64,000 nucleotides of DNA from Armatimonadota bacterium. GTDB lineage: Bacteria; Armatimonadota; Zipacnadia; JAUWAU01. The stretch is taken from contig JAUWAU010000001.1 in NCBI GenBank assembly GCA_030601885.1, positions 124,001-188,000 of the forward strand. Reading direction: 5' to 3'. Both the position numbers and the translations under genes were made by a program. Positions 26,246 to 34,787 of the stretch are shown one piece after another. The notes beneath the pieces were generated by a model. That model was not told where the DNA came from. It searched no databases and saw only the letters and a program-made list of their open reading frames with translations. Numbering within the stretch: the stretch's first letter is position 1; each line of letters opens with the position of its first letter.

Positions 26246-26647
26246 ATGGAGCAAGTGAAACCGATCCCCAGCGGACTTGCGCATAGTCTCGCGTACTTCT
26301 TCGAGCGCTTCTGGAAAGAGAAGGTATTCGGCTGCCAGATGTGCGGGCAGTGCATACTGAAGTCCACGGCCTACGTGTGCCCCACGCGCTGCCCCAAGCG
26401 TATGCGGAACGGCTCCTGTGGGGGGTACGATGCAGACGGCAAATGTGAGGTGTACCCGGATCGCGATTGCGTCTGGTGCAAGATATACCACCGCGCGGCG
26501 CTGCTCCGGCGAATAGAGGCCCTTCGGGAGTTCCGGCCACCCATCGACTATGGCCTCTTCTGCACGTCGTCCTGGTACAATCTGCTTAAGCGCAACATCG
26601 ACTGGGTCGGGCATAGCCAACGCCGCCAGGCCGACACGGAGGGCTAA
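26246..26647 (+). CDS. metV: MetV-like methylene-THF reductase partner protein
   Basis: The 133-residue protein is the MTHFR-C/MetV type: an N-terminal helix, then a cysteine-rich core CQMCGQC, CPTRCPKRMRNGSCGG and DCVWCKIYHRA, which likely carries zinc and iron-sulphur ligands. MetV is the small companion of MetF in the anaerobic methylene-THF reductase of acetogens and related bacteria. Three bases separate it from metF. ATG 26246 starts the family region; no strong ribosome site lies directly before it. The pair makes methyl-THF, but the electron donor subunit is not seen here. Confidence 0.85.
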   Translation: MEQVKPIPSGLAHSLAYFFERFWKEKVFGCQMCGQCILKSTAYVCPTRCPKRMRNGSCGGYDADGKCEVYPDRDCVWCKIYHRAALLRRIEALREFRPPIDYGLFCTSSWYNLLKRNIDWVGHSQRRQADTEG

Positions 26648-26649
26648 AG

Positions 26650-27600
26650 GTGTCCGCGGTGCAAGCAGATGTGGGCAGCAACCAGAGCGCAGGTGCAACT
26701 GTGGCCCGACAGGAAGGCGCCGCCTCGTTTCGCGAGGTCCTCGATTCGGAGAAATTCATCGTCACGATGGAGATAACCCCGCCAAAGGGCACTGACCTGG
26801 AGCCAACTCTGGCGGACGCGGAGGGGTGCCGGGGACACGTCGATGCCCTTACCGTGACGGACAATCAGTCCTCGAACATGTCCCTGGGCGCGCTCGTGCT
26901 GAGCCTGCGGCTGAAGGAACGTGGCCTGCTTCCCATTCTGCAGGTGTCCTGCCGCGACCGGAACCGCCTGGCACTGCAATCGGACCTACTGGGCGCGGCC
27001 CATCTGGGGATCACCGATATCATGTGCCTGACAGGCGACCACGTGGTGCTCGGCGATCACCCGGAAGCCATGCCGGTGTTCGACCTGGACTCGGTTACGC
27101 TGCTGCAAGTCGCCCATGGCCTCGTGGAAGGGCACGATATGGTGGGCAACGAGCTCAAGGGCCCAGCGCCGCGATTCACGTTGGGTGCAGCCGTCAGCCC
27201 GGGCTCCGAGCCCCTGGAACCGCAGCTCCTGAAGCTGGAGAAGAAGGTCGCGGCGGGCGCTGAGTTCATTTACACGCAGGCCATTTACGACATGGACAGA
27301 CTGCGGAGCTTCATGGAGCAGATATCCGACCTCGATGTTCCAATCATCGGCGGCTTTTGCTTCCTGAAATCCGCCCGCGGCTGCCAGTTCATGAACAACA
27401 ACCTTGCCGGCGTCACCGTCCCGCAATCGCTCATCGATCGCTTTGAGAAGTGTGACACGAGCGAGGCGCGGCTGGAGTGCAGCATCGAGATATCGGCGGA
27501 GCTCATCAGCGGTATCCGCGAGGCCTGTCGCGGCGTGCATCTCATGGCCCTCGGCTGGGAACGCCACGTGCCGACGGTGTTGGAGGCCGCACGGGTTTGA
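26650..27600 (+). CDS. metF: Methylenetetrahydrofolate reductase
   Basis: MetF reduces methylene-THF to methyl-THF with a flavin. The 316-residue TIM barrel contains FIVTMEITPPKGTDLEP at its start, DALTVTDNQSSNMS, DIMCLTGDHVVLGDHP and FIYTQAIYDMDRL, which line the FAD and folate pocket. GTG 26650 has GGAGGG 6 bases upstream and lies 2 bases after the metV stop. It closes a five-gene formate-to-methyl-THF run. No corrinoid or CODH/ACS genes are in the window, so the fate of the methyl group is open. Confidence 0.95.
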   Translation: MSAVQADVGSNQSAGATVARQEGAASFREVLDSEKFIVTMEITPPKGTDLEPTLADAEGCRGHVDALTVTDNQSSNMSLGALVLSLRLKERGLLPILQVSCRDRNRLALQSDLLGAAHLGITDIMCLTGDHVVLGDHPEAMPVFDLDSVTLLQVAHGLVEGHDMVGNELKGPAPRFTLGAAVSPGSEPLEPQLLKLEKKVAAGAEFIYTQAIYDMDRLRSFMEQISDLDVPIIGGFCFLKSARGCQFMNNNLAGVTVPQSLIDRFEKCDTSEARLECSIEISAELISGIREACRGVHLMALGWERHVPTVLEAARV

Positions 27601-27751
27601 GGCGCGCGCGAAGGCGGAGCCGGGCATCGGGGGAGATGATGGCCCCCTGCAGGACCCGTGAGCCTGTGTCTACCTGTTGCGGCTGATCTCCCCTCAATAC
27701 GGCCGATGAAGAGCTGTCCCCGCGGTGATGCGTGCCAGGGAGGGTGCAGGT

Positions 27752-29176
27752 GTGCCCACGCAAGCGCAGCGGCGAATACTGAGCCAGCTACCCGCCGTAG
27801 ATGAGCTGCTGGCGTCCGCGGCCGCGGAAACGTGGCTCGCGGCGCATCCGCGTACCCTCGTCTTGCAAGCCATTCGCGGCGCCATCTCGGACTTGCGCGC
27901 CCATATTCTGACGGCCGATACCCCTGAGGCCCTGGACGCAGCCGAGGCCGGCATGACGGCCATCGAGGAATGCGTTGCGACGCACCTGGCTGCGGCCGCG
28001 CAGCCGTCGCTGCGGCGCGTGGTTAATGCCACCGGCATCATCGTGCACACGGGGCTGGGCAGGTCTGTGCTCTCAGCGCAGGCCGCTGCGGCCCTGCACG
28101 CGGCGGCGACCGGGCATTGCGCGTTGGAGGTGGACCTGGAGAGCGGGCGGCGCGGCACGCGGCAGGCCCACCTGGAGCCCTTGCTGTGCCATCTCACCGG
28201 GGCCGAGGCCACCCTGGTGGTGAACAACAACGCGGCTGCCGTGCTGCTTGTGCTCAACTCGCTGGCCGAGGACAAGGAGGTCATTGTCTCCCGCGGCGAG
28301 CTGGTGGAGATAGGCGGCTCCTTCCGCATGCCCGACGTGATGGCGAAGAGCGGCTGCAAGATGGTGGAAGTCGGGACGACGAACCGAACGAGGCTGGACG
28401 ACTTCGCCGCCGCTATCACACCGGAGACCGCCGCCCTGCTGTGCGTCCACCCCAGCAATTACCGCGTGGTCGGGTTCACTGAGCGGCCATCGCTGCGTGA
28501 GATGGCAGGGCTGGCCGCAGAACGCGGTGTGCTGCTCCTGGAGGATCTGGGCAGCGGCGCACTCGAGGACCTCTCGCAGCACGGCATAGGCGAAGAACCG
28601 ATGGTGCAGCACAGCGTCGCGGCCGGGGTGGATGTTACCACATTCTCCGGCGACAAGGTTCTCGGCGGCCCGCAGGCCGGACTGATCGTGGGAAGGCGCG
28701 AGCCGCTGAGCCGCATCCGACGCAATCCGCTGGCCCGTGCCCTACGCGTGGGCAAACTGACCATTGCGGCCCTGGAGGCGACGCTGCGTCTGCACATCGA
28801 CGCCGATACCGCCTTCGCCGAGATACCGACGCTGCAGGCAGTCTCGACGCCCGCGGCGACGGTCCGCGAGCGCGCTGAGGCCTTGGTGCACGCCCTGCCG
28901 CCGTCTGTCACAGATCACAGCGGGGCGAGCATAGTTGAAACGGTGGCCCACATGGGGGGCGGCGCGCTCCCGACGCAGGAGATCCCGTCTTGGGCGGTCG
29001 CGCTGGCCCCGAGCGCCATCTCCCCCGACGAGTTGGCACGCCGGCTGCGGTTGGCTCATACAGCCCTCGTCGGCCGAATTCGGAAGGACCACCTGCTCCT
29101 GGACATGCGGACGGTGGCCGACGATGAGCTGGAGGCTATCGTGGCCGCCCTCGAAGAGGCGTTTGCGACACGATAG
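27752..29176 (+). CDS. selA: L-seryl-tRNA(Sec) selenium transferase
   Basis: SelA converts Ser-tRNA(Sec) to Sec-tRNA(Sec) using selenophosphate and pyridoxal phosphate. The 474-residue protein has the N-terminal SQLPAVDELL, VVNATGIIVHTGLGRS, and the PLP lysine in TTFSGDKVLGGPQAG at about residue 292. GTG 27752 is chosen because GGAGG lies 8 bases upstream, giving the usual short N-terminus. Its presence implies UGA decoding as selenocysteine in this genome. selB, selC and selD are not in the window. It follows the C1 genes, where selenoprotein formate dehydrogenase is often needed. Confidence 0.95.
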   Translation: MPTQAQRRILSQLPAVDELLASAAAETWLAAHPRTLVLQAIRGAISDLRAHILTADTPEALDAAEAGMTAIEECVATHLAAAAQPSLRRVVNATGIIVHTGLGRSVLSAQAAAALHAAATGHCALEVDLESGRRGTRQAHLEPLLCHLTGAEATLVVNNNAAAVLLVLNSLAEDKEVIVSRGELVEIGGSFRMPDVMAKSGCKMVEVGTTNRTRLDDFAAAITPETAALLCVHPSNYRVVGFTERPSLREMAGLAAERGVLLLEDLGSGALEDLSQHGIGEEPMVQHSVAAGVDVTTFSGDKVLGGPQAGLIVGRREPLSRIRRNPLARALRVGKLTIAALEATLRLHIDADTAFAEIPTLQAVSTPAATVRERAEALVHALPPSVTDHSGASIVETVAHMGGGALPTQEIPSWAVALAPSAISPDELARRLRLAHTALVGRIRKDHLLLDMRTVADDELEAIVAALEEAFATR

Positions 29177-29219
29177 CCGGGGAGTCGCCAGGGGGCGACC
29201 GGAATGGGGTCGGGTTGCA

Positions 29220-29984
29220 TTGCGGACGATCAAGAAACTCGTTGTCCCGCTGGCTTTGCTTCTCATCCCCGCCTTCTTCGTCAAGCGCTACCTGGTGCAC
29301 CCGAGTCCGAGCCGCATCCTGACCAAGACCATCCGGCGCTACAGCACCTTCGAGTTCTATTCCGATACGACGACGGTGCGCTCCAGCATCCCCTCGCTCC
29401 AGGGAACGTACGAATTCACCTACGCTCGGCCAAACCGACTTCGGGTGCAGTTCCGCGGGCTACTGAACGACGAGCTCGTCGTGGCGGATGGCACCACTCT
29501 CTACGTATACCGTCCGGCCGTGAACCAATATCGCGCTGCACCGGCTCCCCAACAGCTCCCGGACGAACTGCCCGGCGGTCAGCCGATGCTCAAGCTGTCG
29601 CTGCTGAACGGCACCATGCCCGTTCACCGACTCGGCAACGCACGGTATCGCGGCCGGGCAAAGTGGCAGGGGCAGTGGGTGCACCGCCTCCGGGTCGAGG
29701 CCGAGGACGGCGAACTCGGCGAAGGTGGCGTCGCCGACATGGTGCTATGGATAGGCGCCGAGGATTCCCTCATCTACCGCAGCGACACTACCCTCGCGCT
29801 GGGCACGCAGACGGTGACGCAGTCGCTGGAGCACGGCGACATTTCAACGGCCCCCCCACCTGCGGGCGCCTTCATCTTCGAGCCCCCGGAGGGCGCCCGC
29901 CCCGTGGCACGCTTCCAGAAGCCGCGGCTCGAATCTGACACGGACGGCAAGGCCCGGCGCGGGACAAGTGAGATGCAGGACTGA
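29220..29984 (+). CDS. Membrane-anchored LolA/DUF2092-like lipoprotein-carrier protein
   Basis: The 254-residue product starts with one hydrophobic anchor (KKLVVPLALLLIPAFFVKRY). The periplasmic region has GTYEFTYARPNRLRVQFRG and VVADGTTLYVYRPAVNQY, the paired beta-strand pattern of LolA/DUF2092 carriers that bind lipid or lipoprotein acyl chains. The start is uncertain: the in-frame TTG at 29220 gives the best N-terminus. selA ends 43 bases before, so read-through from selA is likely. A lipid-carrier function is inferred from fold only. Confidence 0.6.
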   Translation: MRTIKKLVVPLALLLIPAFFVKRYLVHPSPSRILTKTIRRYSTFEFYSDTTTVRSSIPSLQGTYEFTYARPNRLRVQFRGLLNDELVVADGTTLYVYRPAVNQYRAAPAPQQLPDELPGGQPMLKLSLLNGTMPVHRLGNARYRGRAKWQGQWVHRLRVEAEDGELGEGGVADMVLWIGAEDSLIYRSDTTLALGTQTVTQSLEHGDISTAPPPAGAFIFEPPEGARPVARFQKPRLESDTDGKARRGTSEMQD

Positions 29985-30212
29985 TACCGGGCCGCCTCCC
30001 CGGCAGAAGCAGCTCGCGATGAGCCCAACATGGGCCTCGGCGTCTTCGAAAAGCTGTGCCGGCGGGGCGCTGCAGCGCAAGCTCTATTGGGGGTGAAATT
30101 CGAGATCCGGGGGCACAAGACGCAGCTATGAGGCGGCCGGCTGCTGACCGCCCCATAGCTCTCAACACCACAACGCCTGTGCTACCGCGGCTCAGAGCCC
30201 CTCTGCATCCGC

Positions 30213-30446
30213 CTACACCGATCCTCTCCTGCGTGCGCCCACAGCCGCCAAATGCTTGTGCTCGTCACAGTAAACAGCGTTGCAGGGAATCTGCGCGCCG
30301 CACACAACGCATAAGTCCTTTCCGGCGGCGCGCATGCGCTTGAAGATTCTATTGAGGGTCGTCATCGCTGTTGACAAGAAGACAGCGGCAGCGACCACCA
30401 CGAATCCGGCGCCTAGTCCCAAAAACGCGAGGCCGATGTCGCTCAT
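30213..30446 (-). CDS. Small membrane protein with C-terminal zinc ribbon
   Basis: The 77-residue protein has one N-terminal membrane helix (IGLAFLGLGAGFVVVAAAVFL), a basic linker and then CVVCGAQIPCNAVYCDEHKH. Four cysteines and two histidines are placed as in a small zinc finger facing the cytoplasm. ATG 30446 is chosen because GGAGG lies 9 bases upstream. The family is not recognised and function is unknown. It is divergent from the gene-free region at 30447-31014. Confidence 0.6.
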   Translation of the reverse strand: MSDIGLAFLGLGAGFVVVAAAVFLSTAMTTLNRIFKRMRAAGKDLCVVCGAQIPCNAVYCDEHKHLAAVGARRRGSV

Positions 30447-31014
30447 AGAGTCTCGCCTCCGCAACTCGCCTGCAAACGGCTTACGTCTATTACGAACATA
30501 CCCCGGCGACGTTAGCAGGTGGTCAAATTCATGTTACGACGTACTTAACAATGAGTGCCGCACCCAGTTTACAATACGGAGTGTACCCTTTGGGTTCGGA
30601 TACCACGACTGTGCGAAGTCGAGCCGGCGAGGCGGTGAGGACGGGGAAAAGCTACAGGCCACGTCCATGACGCCCACAGTAGGCCGCTCGACCCCAGCGC
30701 CTGCGACGTGGGGCGTCGCCGACGGACGTGAATCTCGGCCTCACGCTGAGCTATTAGCAGAGCTCGTCCCTCTCGCTCCAGGAGTACAAGATGCTGGCAA
30801 AAAGTCGCGCCAAATGCATAAAACATAGACACAATACGCGTCCGTCCCCGTGCGCCCATGGCGATCAGGCATAGCCGCCGTACCAGGTCAACTACAGGGG
30901 ACAGGTGGGAGGGCGACCGCCCGGCACGGTTAACAAACGTATGTTCGATGTGCGCGGCTAGCCTGTAACGCAGCACACAGAAGCCCCACCATCCCGGTGC
31001 TATGCTTGCGCGTT
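30447..31014. other. Gene-free region ending in a strong terminator
   Basis: About 570 bases contain no ORF with a ribosome site and recognisable product, and have lower GC than the surroundings. The stretch ends at the strong rightward terminator 31015-31052, so something here may be transcribed as RNA. No RNase P, tmRNA, SRP or 6S core could be recognised. Confidence 0.4.
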
Positions 31015-31052
31015 CCCTCCATCTAGCGTGGCTAGTGTGGAGGGCATTTTTT
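31015..31052 (+). terminator. Strong intrinsic terminator
   Basis: CCCTCCA pairs with TGGAGGG and an inner CTAGC pairs with GCTAG around GTG, giving a long near-continuous stem (31015-31044). It is followed by CA and six T residues (31047-31052). It would end any rightward transcript from 30447-31014, and lies 28 bases before the 3D-domain gene. Confidence 0.85.
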
Positions 31053-31080
31053 GTGCCTCTGACTCAAGGAGTGATAGGTA

Positions 31081-31773
31081 GTGTCAGATGTCTCAGACAA
31101 GGCAGCCACCGCATGGCGGCCGGTGCGTGTCGCGATCGTAGCCCTGTGGCTCTGTGCGGTGGTGGCCTTTTTCGGGAGCCATGCGAAAGCGCTCATCCCA
31201 CCCATCCAAGAGGTGGCCGGCATCAGTGTCTGGGCGCTGCTCAGCAAGGCCGAGCAAGCCCAGCATCCGCTGGCCGACATTGTCCGAAGGGTGCTGGACG
31301 GCGCATTCGGCGAGCAGCCGGCCTGGAAGGTGCCGATGCTGGTCAACGGGCTGCGCAAGGAGCCCCTTCGCGCCACTCTAACCGGCTACACGGAGTTCGA
31401 TCCGGGTTGCACGACGCGGACGGCGTGGGGGTCACGCGTGCGGCTGGGCATAGTGGCCGCTGACAGGCGTTACTGGGGCCCTGGCAGCGTCATCTGGATT
31501 GGGCCGCCGATCTCTCAAACGATGATCGTGGAGGATGTGGGTTCCGCAATCAAGGGCCCGCACCGCTTCGACGTGTGCTTGGCCGGGGACCCGGCCGCAG
31601 CTCGGGCCCTGGGCGTCCAGCGCAACATAGTGTACGTTCCGCTTCACCGGGAGCCCACGCGCAGGCACTGGTCGCAGAAGCCCACGAAGTGGCATCCGCC
31701 GATCTGGAAGCCCGGCATACCCGCGCCCGGCTCCGAGACGCAGATGACGAAAGTGGAACCGGCGCCATCGTAG
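31081..31773 (+). CDS. Membrane-anchored 3D (double-psi beta-barrel) domain protein
   Basis: The 230-residue protein has a single N-terminal membrane helix (about residues 17-36), a linker, a 3D domain and a proline-rich tail. The domain has LTGYTEFDPGCTTRTAWG and the aspartate signature IVEDVGSAIKGPHRFDVCL, as in MltA/RlpA/YabE-type murein-acting or murein-binding proteins. A peptidoglycan role outside the membrane is likely. GTG 31081 has AAGGAG 9 bases upstream. The transcript must start after the terminator at 31015-31052. Confidence 0.75.
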   Translation: MSDVSDKAATAWRPVRVAIVALWLCAVVAFFGSHAKALIPPIQEVAGISVWALLSKAEQAQHPLADIVRRVLDGAFGEQPAWKVPMLVNGLRKEPLRATLTGYTEFDPGCTTRTAWGSRVRLGIVAADRRYWGPGSVIWIGPPISQTMIVEDVGSAIKGPHRFDVCLAGDPAAARALGVQRNIVYVPLHREPTRRHWSQKPTKWHPPIWKPGIPAPGSETQMTKVEPAPS

Positions 31774-31845
31774 GCGCGACGCGCTCGTCGCAGGTCTACG
31801 CAGGGGCTGCTCTGGAGCACAGAGGAGCCCCTGCGGCGTTTCTCG

Positions 31846-32034
31846 CTACAGGCGGAATACCACCATCACCTGCACGATGGCGAGGAGCACGATGATGCCG
31901 CCGGCGATGTAGTGGGTAATGATGGCGCGAGCGGCGAGCCGTGAGCTCTTTCCGAGCAGGGCGACCACCCCGCAGGTGGCCGCTCACAGGGCGAACAGCA
32001 GCATCAGGATGGCGAGCACCTGTGGCGTGCTCAT
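31846..32034 (-). CDS. Small two-TM protein interrupted by in-frame TGA (selenoprotein candidate)
   Basis: From ATG 32034 (GGAGG 10 bases upstream) the frame reads MSTPQVLAILMLLFAL, then TGA at 31984-31986, then AATCGVVALLGKSSRLAARA and a second hydrophobic helix to TAG at 31846-31848. The 62 residues form two membrane helices, and the frame is preserved on both sides of the TGA. Directly after the TGA lie a perfect 9-bp hairpin (loop TGCGG) and then a GCTC-GGAAA-GAGC hairpin. The second has its loop about 31 bases from the TGA, within the bacterial SECIS range, and begins with G. selA is 2.9 kb away. It could instead be a pseudogene or a sequencing error. It is the last gene behind lptC-lptA. 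Confidence 0.5.
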
Positions 32035-32116
32035 GATTTGTGGGCCTCCATGACAGTCCCCGGAGCGCCCGCTTTCGGGCGGCCGCCATCTCGCGGCTGG
32101 TTCCGGCGCCAGAATC

Positions 32117-33196
32117 CTAATCTGATGGGCTCACGCCCCGGGGGCCGGGCTTGTTCTCCGACGGCGACTCTCCGCCCGGCGACTCCGGCGCCGCGGGAGC
32201 GCTGCCATCCGGGGTGACCGGGCCGGGCGGTGCCTCAGATGGCTCGGCGGCCGACGACGACGGCGCGCCGGACGCCTCCTCTGCCTCCTCCTTCTTCTCG
32301 CGCACGACAACGCTGTCCCTGACGCCCTCAGCCTCAATGGTATCGTCGTCGATGTTGATGACGGCGGCCTTGCACCGGATGATATCGCCGCGCTTCCGCT
32401 CGATGCGCACCTCGCCCGTGAGCGTGATGATCTCGACATCTTCGTCGTAGATGGCCCGATGCGCATACGCTGTGCTGTCCTCTTGCTTGGCCACGACATT
32501 GCCCACGCAAACGGCACGCTTGTCGTCGTAGTAGTAGTGCAGCCGGTCACAGGTCAGGATGGTTCTCTTCTTCTGGTAATCGCGCAGCGTCTTGGGCTCC
32601 TCGCCTTCCTCGTCTGCTTTCGCCTTCGCTTCGTCGTCGCCCGCCGCCGGCGCGTCCGGAGGCGGCTGTTGTGCCTCCTCGTCCGCCGACTCCTCTTTCT
32701 CTTCCTCGTCCTCCTGTTTTTCGTGCACCAGCCGGACATTGCCCGTCAGCGTGATACGGCCCTCGGCGAAGTCAGCCATCAGGAGATCGCCCACCATATC
32801 GTTCTCTGGGTCTACGACGCGCAGGTTGCCGGTGGCCTCTGCCGTCTCCCTTCCCTGGTCCATCCTCACAACGTCGGCGAACAGGTCCACCTCCTCCTGT
32901 CGCAGGTGCACGTTGCCCTCCAGGAGGTACATCGCACGTTCGGGATCGCCAACCTCGTCGATGCGCAGGCGGTCAGCCCACACAACCTCGACCGGCTTCT
33001 CGGCCCGCTTCCGATCCTCTTTCTCGCTCTCTTCCGTCTCCTCGGGCTCCGTGGCCGCGCTCTGATCGCCCGACGCATTCTCCTGCTGCGCATACGTCCT
33101 CGACGCCGTCAGAGCTGCCGCCGCCAACGTCAGGGCGAACGCTATCAGCACGCAGAGCGTAAGGCCCCAGGGCAGGACGGAGTTTTCGGCTCTCAT
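32117..33196 (-). CDS. LptA/OstA-like periplasmic protein with acidic inserts
   Basis: The 359-residue protein has a signal-type helix (LTLCVLIAFALTLAAAALTA). OstA-type beta strands follow in repeats such as MYLLEGNVHLRQEEVDLFAD, TAEATGNLRVVD and ITLTGNVRLVHEK. The fold usually carries lipopolysaccharide across the periplasm. Unusual features are two Glu/Lys/Ala-rich low-complexity inserts (about 40-65 and 165-200) and a Pro/Ser/Glu-rich tail, so it is longer than ordinary LptA (about 180 residues). ATG 33196 overlaps the lptC stop by 4 bases, so the two are coupled. Confidence 0.75.
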   Translation of the reverse strand: MRAENSVLPWGLTLCVLIAFALTLAAAALTASRTYAQQENASGDQSAATEPEETEESEKEDRKRAEKPVEVVWADRLRIDEVGDPERAMYLLEGNVHLRQEEVDLFADVVRMDQGRETAEATGNLRVVDPENDMVGDLLMADFAEGRITLTGNVRLVHEKQEDEEEKEESADEEAQQPPPDAPAAGDDEAKAKADEEGEEPKTLRDYQKKRTILTCDRLHYYYDDKRAVCVGNVVAKQEDSTAYAHRAIYDEDVEIITLTGEVRIERKRGDIIRCKAAVINIDDDTIEAEGVRDSVVVREKKEEAEEASGAPSSSAAEPSEAPPGPVTPDGSAPAAPESPGGESPSENKPGPRGVSPSD

Positions 33197-33900
33197 CCCG
33201 CGTTCCCCCTCTCCATCCGCGACTTCGCTTCCTCGAGATTGATGGTGCCGCTGGCATCAGCCATAGTGGCGCGCTTGGTGTCGAAATCCACTCGGAGGTC
33301 GCGGGCAGAGAACCGCGTCCCTCCGGTCGTGCGCAGCTCGAACTCGCCCGGACACTGCACCACGTTCTCGTGCGGCCAATAGAAGGCCTTATCCGTGGTG
33401 ATCTCGACGTCCTTGTCGCGCCCCGTGACCCGGCCGCTGCAGGTGATCTTCTTCTCCGTCTCGATGTACGACGCTCTTTCCATCGTCAGCAGCAGCCCGT
33501 CACTGTGTATGACGCGGACGTTGCCGGTCAACTCGAAGTTCTTCGTGGCGAGGTTGTAGCTCACGGTATCGCCAACGATGCGCACGACGCCCTCGCCCGT
33601 CTTGGGATCGTAGATGACGGCATCCCGCAGGCCGGCGCCGGATATCTGGTCCCCGCTGCGGCCAAGCTCGGCCTCATCCAATCGCAGCGCCCACGTTGGC
33701 TTCCCCTTCTCGTCGTAGGCTTCCAGGCGGGGGCGAATGATCGTGGCCTGCGGGGACCGAGGCGCTGCGGAACGCGGGGCACGACCCACCGTCGCTTCCT
33801 CCTGGGTACGCTTCACCGACCAATGCACCAGCCAGCCCGTCCCTGCAGCAGCGGCGAGCCCGACGATCGTAAGTGCGACCAGGGAGGATGTCCGTCTCAC
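33193..33900 (-). CDS. lptC: LptC-like LPS export protein
   Basis: The 235-residue protein has one N-terminal membrane helix (LVALTIVGLAAAAGTGWLV) and a periplasmic OstA-type beta sheet: ATIIRPRLEAYDEKGKPTWA, FELTGNVRVIHSDGLLLTM, and the late DLRVDFDTKRATM. LptC anchors the trans-periplasmic bridge to the LptBFG transporter and hands lipid to LptA. The start is GTG 33900, placing the helix at residue 7. It is followed by the lptA-like gene (ATGA overlap) and the TGA-interrupted small ORF. LptB and LptF/G are not in the window. Confidence 0.8.
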   Translation of the reverse strand: MRRTSSLVALTIVGLAAAAGTGWLVHWSVKRTQEEATVGRAPRSAAPRSPQATIIRPRLEAYDEKGKPTWALRLDEAELGRSGDQISGAGLRDAVIYDPKTGEGVVRIVGDTVSYNLATKNFELTGNVRVIHSDGLLLTMERASYIETEKKITCSGRVTGRDKDVEITTDKAFYWPHENVVQCPGEFELRTTGGTRFSARDLRVDFDTKRATMADASGTINLEEAKSRMERGNAG

Positions 33901-34127
33901 AGCACCCTCTCTCAATGCGCTCCCCCTCCCGGCGCGGTCCCCCCATACCAGACAGCATCCGCGCCATCCAGAATGCCAAAACACCCCTTCCCGCCCCGAT
34001 CACGCCTCCCGACGATTCCGCGGATGGCTTCCGCGCTCCGGCTATCTTGGCTCGCGGAGCGGCGAATCCCACCTGTCGGGAGGACGTGCCCAGTCCGGAG
34101 GGGTGCGTACTCTATGGATCGCAGTGG

Positions 34128-34787
34128 CTAGAAGGGTGGCGGTGGTGGTGGGCCAGTGGTGAGCTTGATGATGCCCCGATCCTCTTGCGGCTCATCGACG
34201 GTGATACCCACGGGGCCGTACGTGCCCTCTCCCTGCGATCCCACCGCCGAAAGGCTCCCGGGGCCAAACGGCACATTGTAGACAGTAAAGGTGCCGTTCG
34301 TTTTGCTTTGGGAGGTGAATGTCACGCCGGAAGCCTGGATCGTAATGGTCGCGGCGCCTACACTCGCTCCGCCCATTGTCTGGACTGTGCCGCTGACGGC
34401 GCCCCTGCTGCCGAAGCGCGTCGGGGCAAGGAAGAACGGGGCCGCAGAGATGTTATTGGTTCCGCTGGTCAGGGTCCGGGACTGCGTCAGAGTGTCATAG
34501 GTAGCTGCGTTGATGGTAAAGCTGACCGTGCCGCTGCGCACGCCGGTGGCCGTGAAGAAGCCGTTGCTGCCCGTGGTGGCCTGACTCCCGCCAACGCTGA
34601 CGCCGGCGCCGACCACGCCCTCGAGTGTACCGTCGTCAACGACTCGGCCGGTGACATCCGCGGCTCCCCCGCCGCCATTGCCGCCATTGCCGCCCCCGCC
34701 ACCGCAGCCACTGAACGGCACGACGCACGCCAAACCTATGACGAGAGTAATAGCCGTATAAATGAGTGCGCGTCGCGGCCGCAGCAT
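34128..34787 (-). CDS. Lipoprotein with carboxypeptidase-regulatory-like domains
   Basis: The 219-residue protein has a lipoprotein signal with a lipobox (VVPFSGC) followed by a glycine-rich linker. Two carboxypeptidase regulatory-like/beta-sandwich units follow: DVTGRVVDDGTLEGVVGAGV and AVSGTVQTMGGASVGAATI. It is probably anchored on the outside of a membrane; it has no catalytic residues. ATG 34787 has GGAGGG about 10 bases upstream and fits the signal. The end is a run of prolines. Confidence 0.65.
   Translation of the reverse strand: MLRPRRALIYTAITLVIGLACVVPFSGCGGGGGNGGNGGGGAADVTGRVVDDGTLEGVVGAGVSVGGSQATTGSNGFFTATGVRSGTVSFTINAATYDTLTQSRTLTSGTNNISAAPFFLAPTRFGSRGAVSGTVQTMGGASVGAATITIQASGVTFTSQSKTNGTFTVYNVPFGPGSLSAVGSQGEGTYGPVGITVDEPQEDRGIIKLTTGPPPPPPF

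Noticed and set aside
27630..27693. tRNA(Sec) near selA
   Set aside because: The 8-bp outer stem looked like an acceptor stem, but the element is too short and lacks the T-loop and UCA anticodon.
30569..30976. Minus-strand frame of 135 residues in the gene-free region
   Set aside because: It has no ribosome site, no domain and an arginine-rich composition typical of chance frames.
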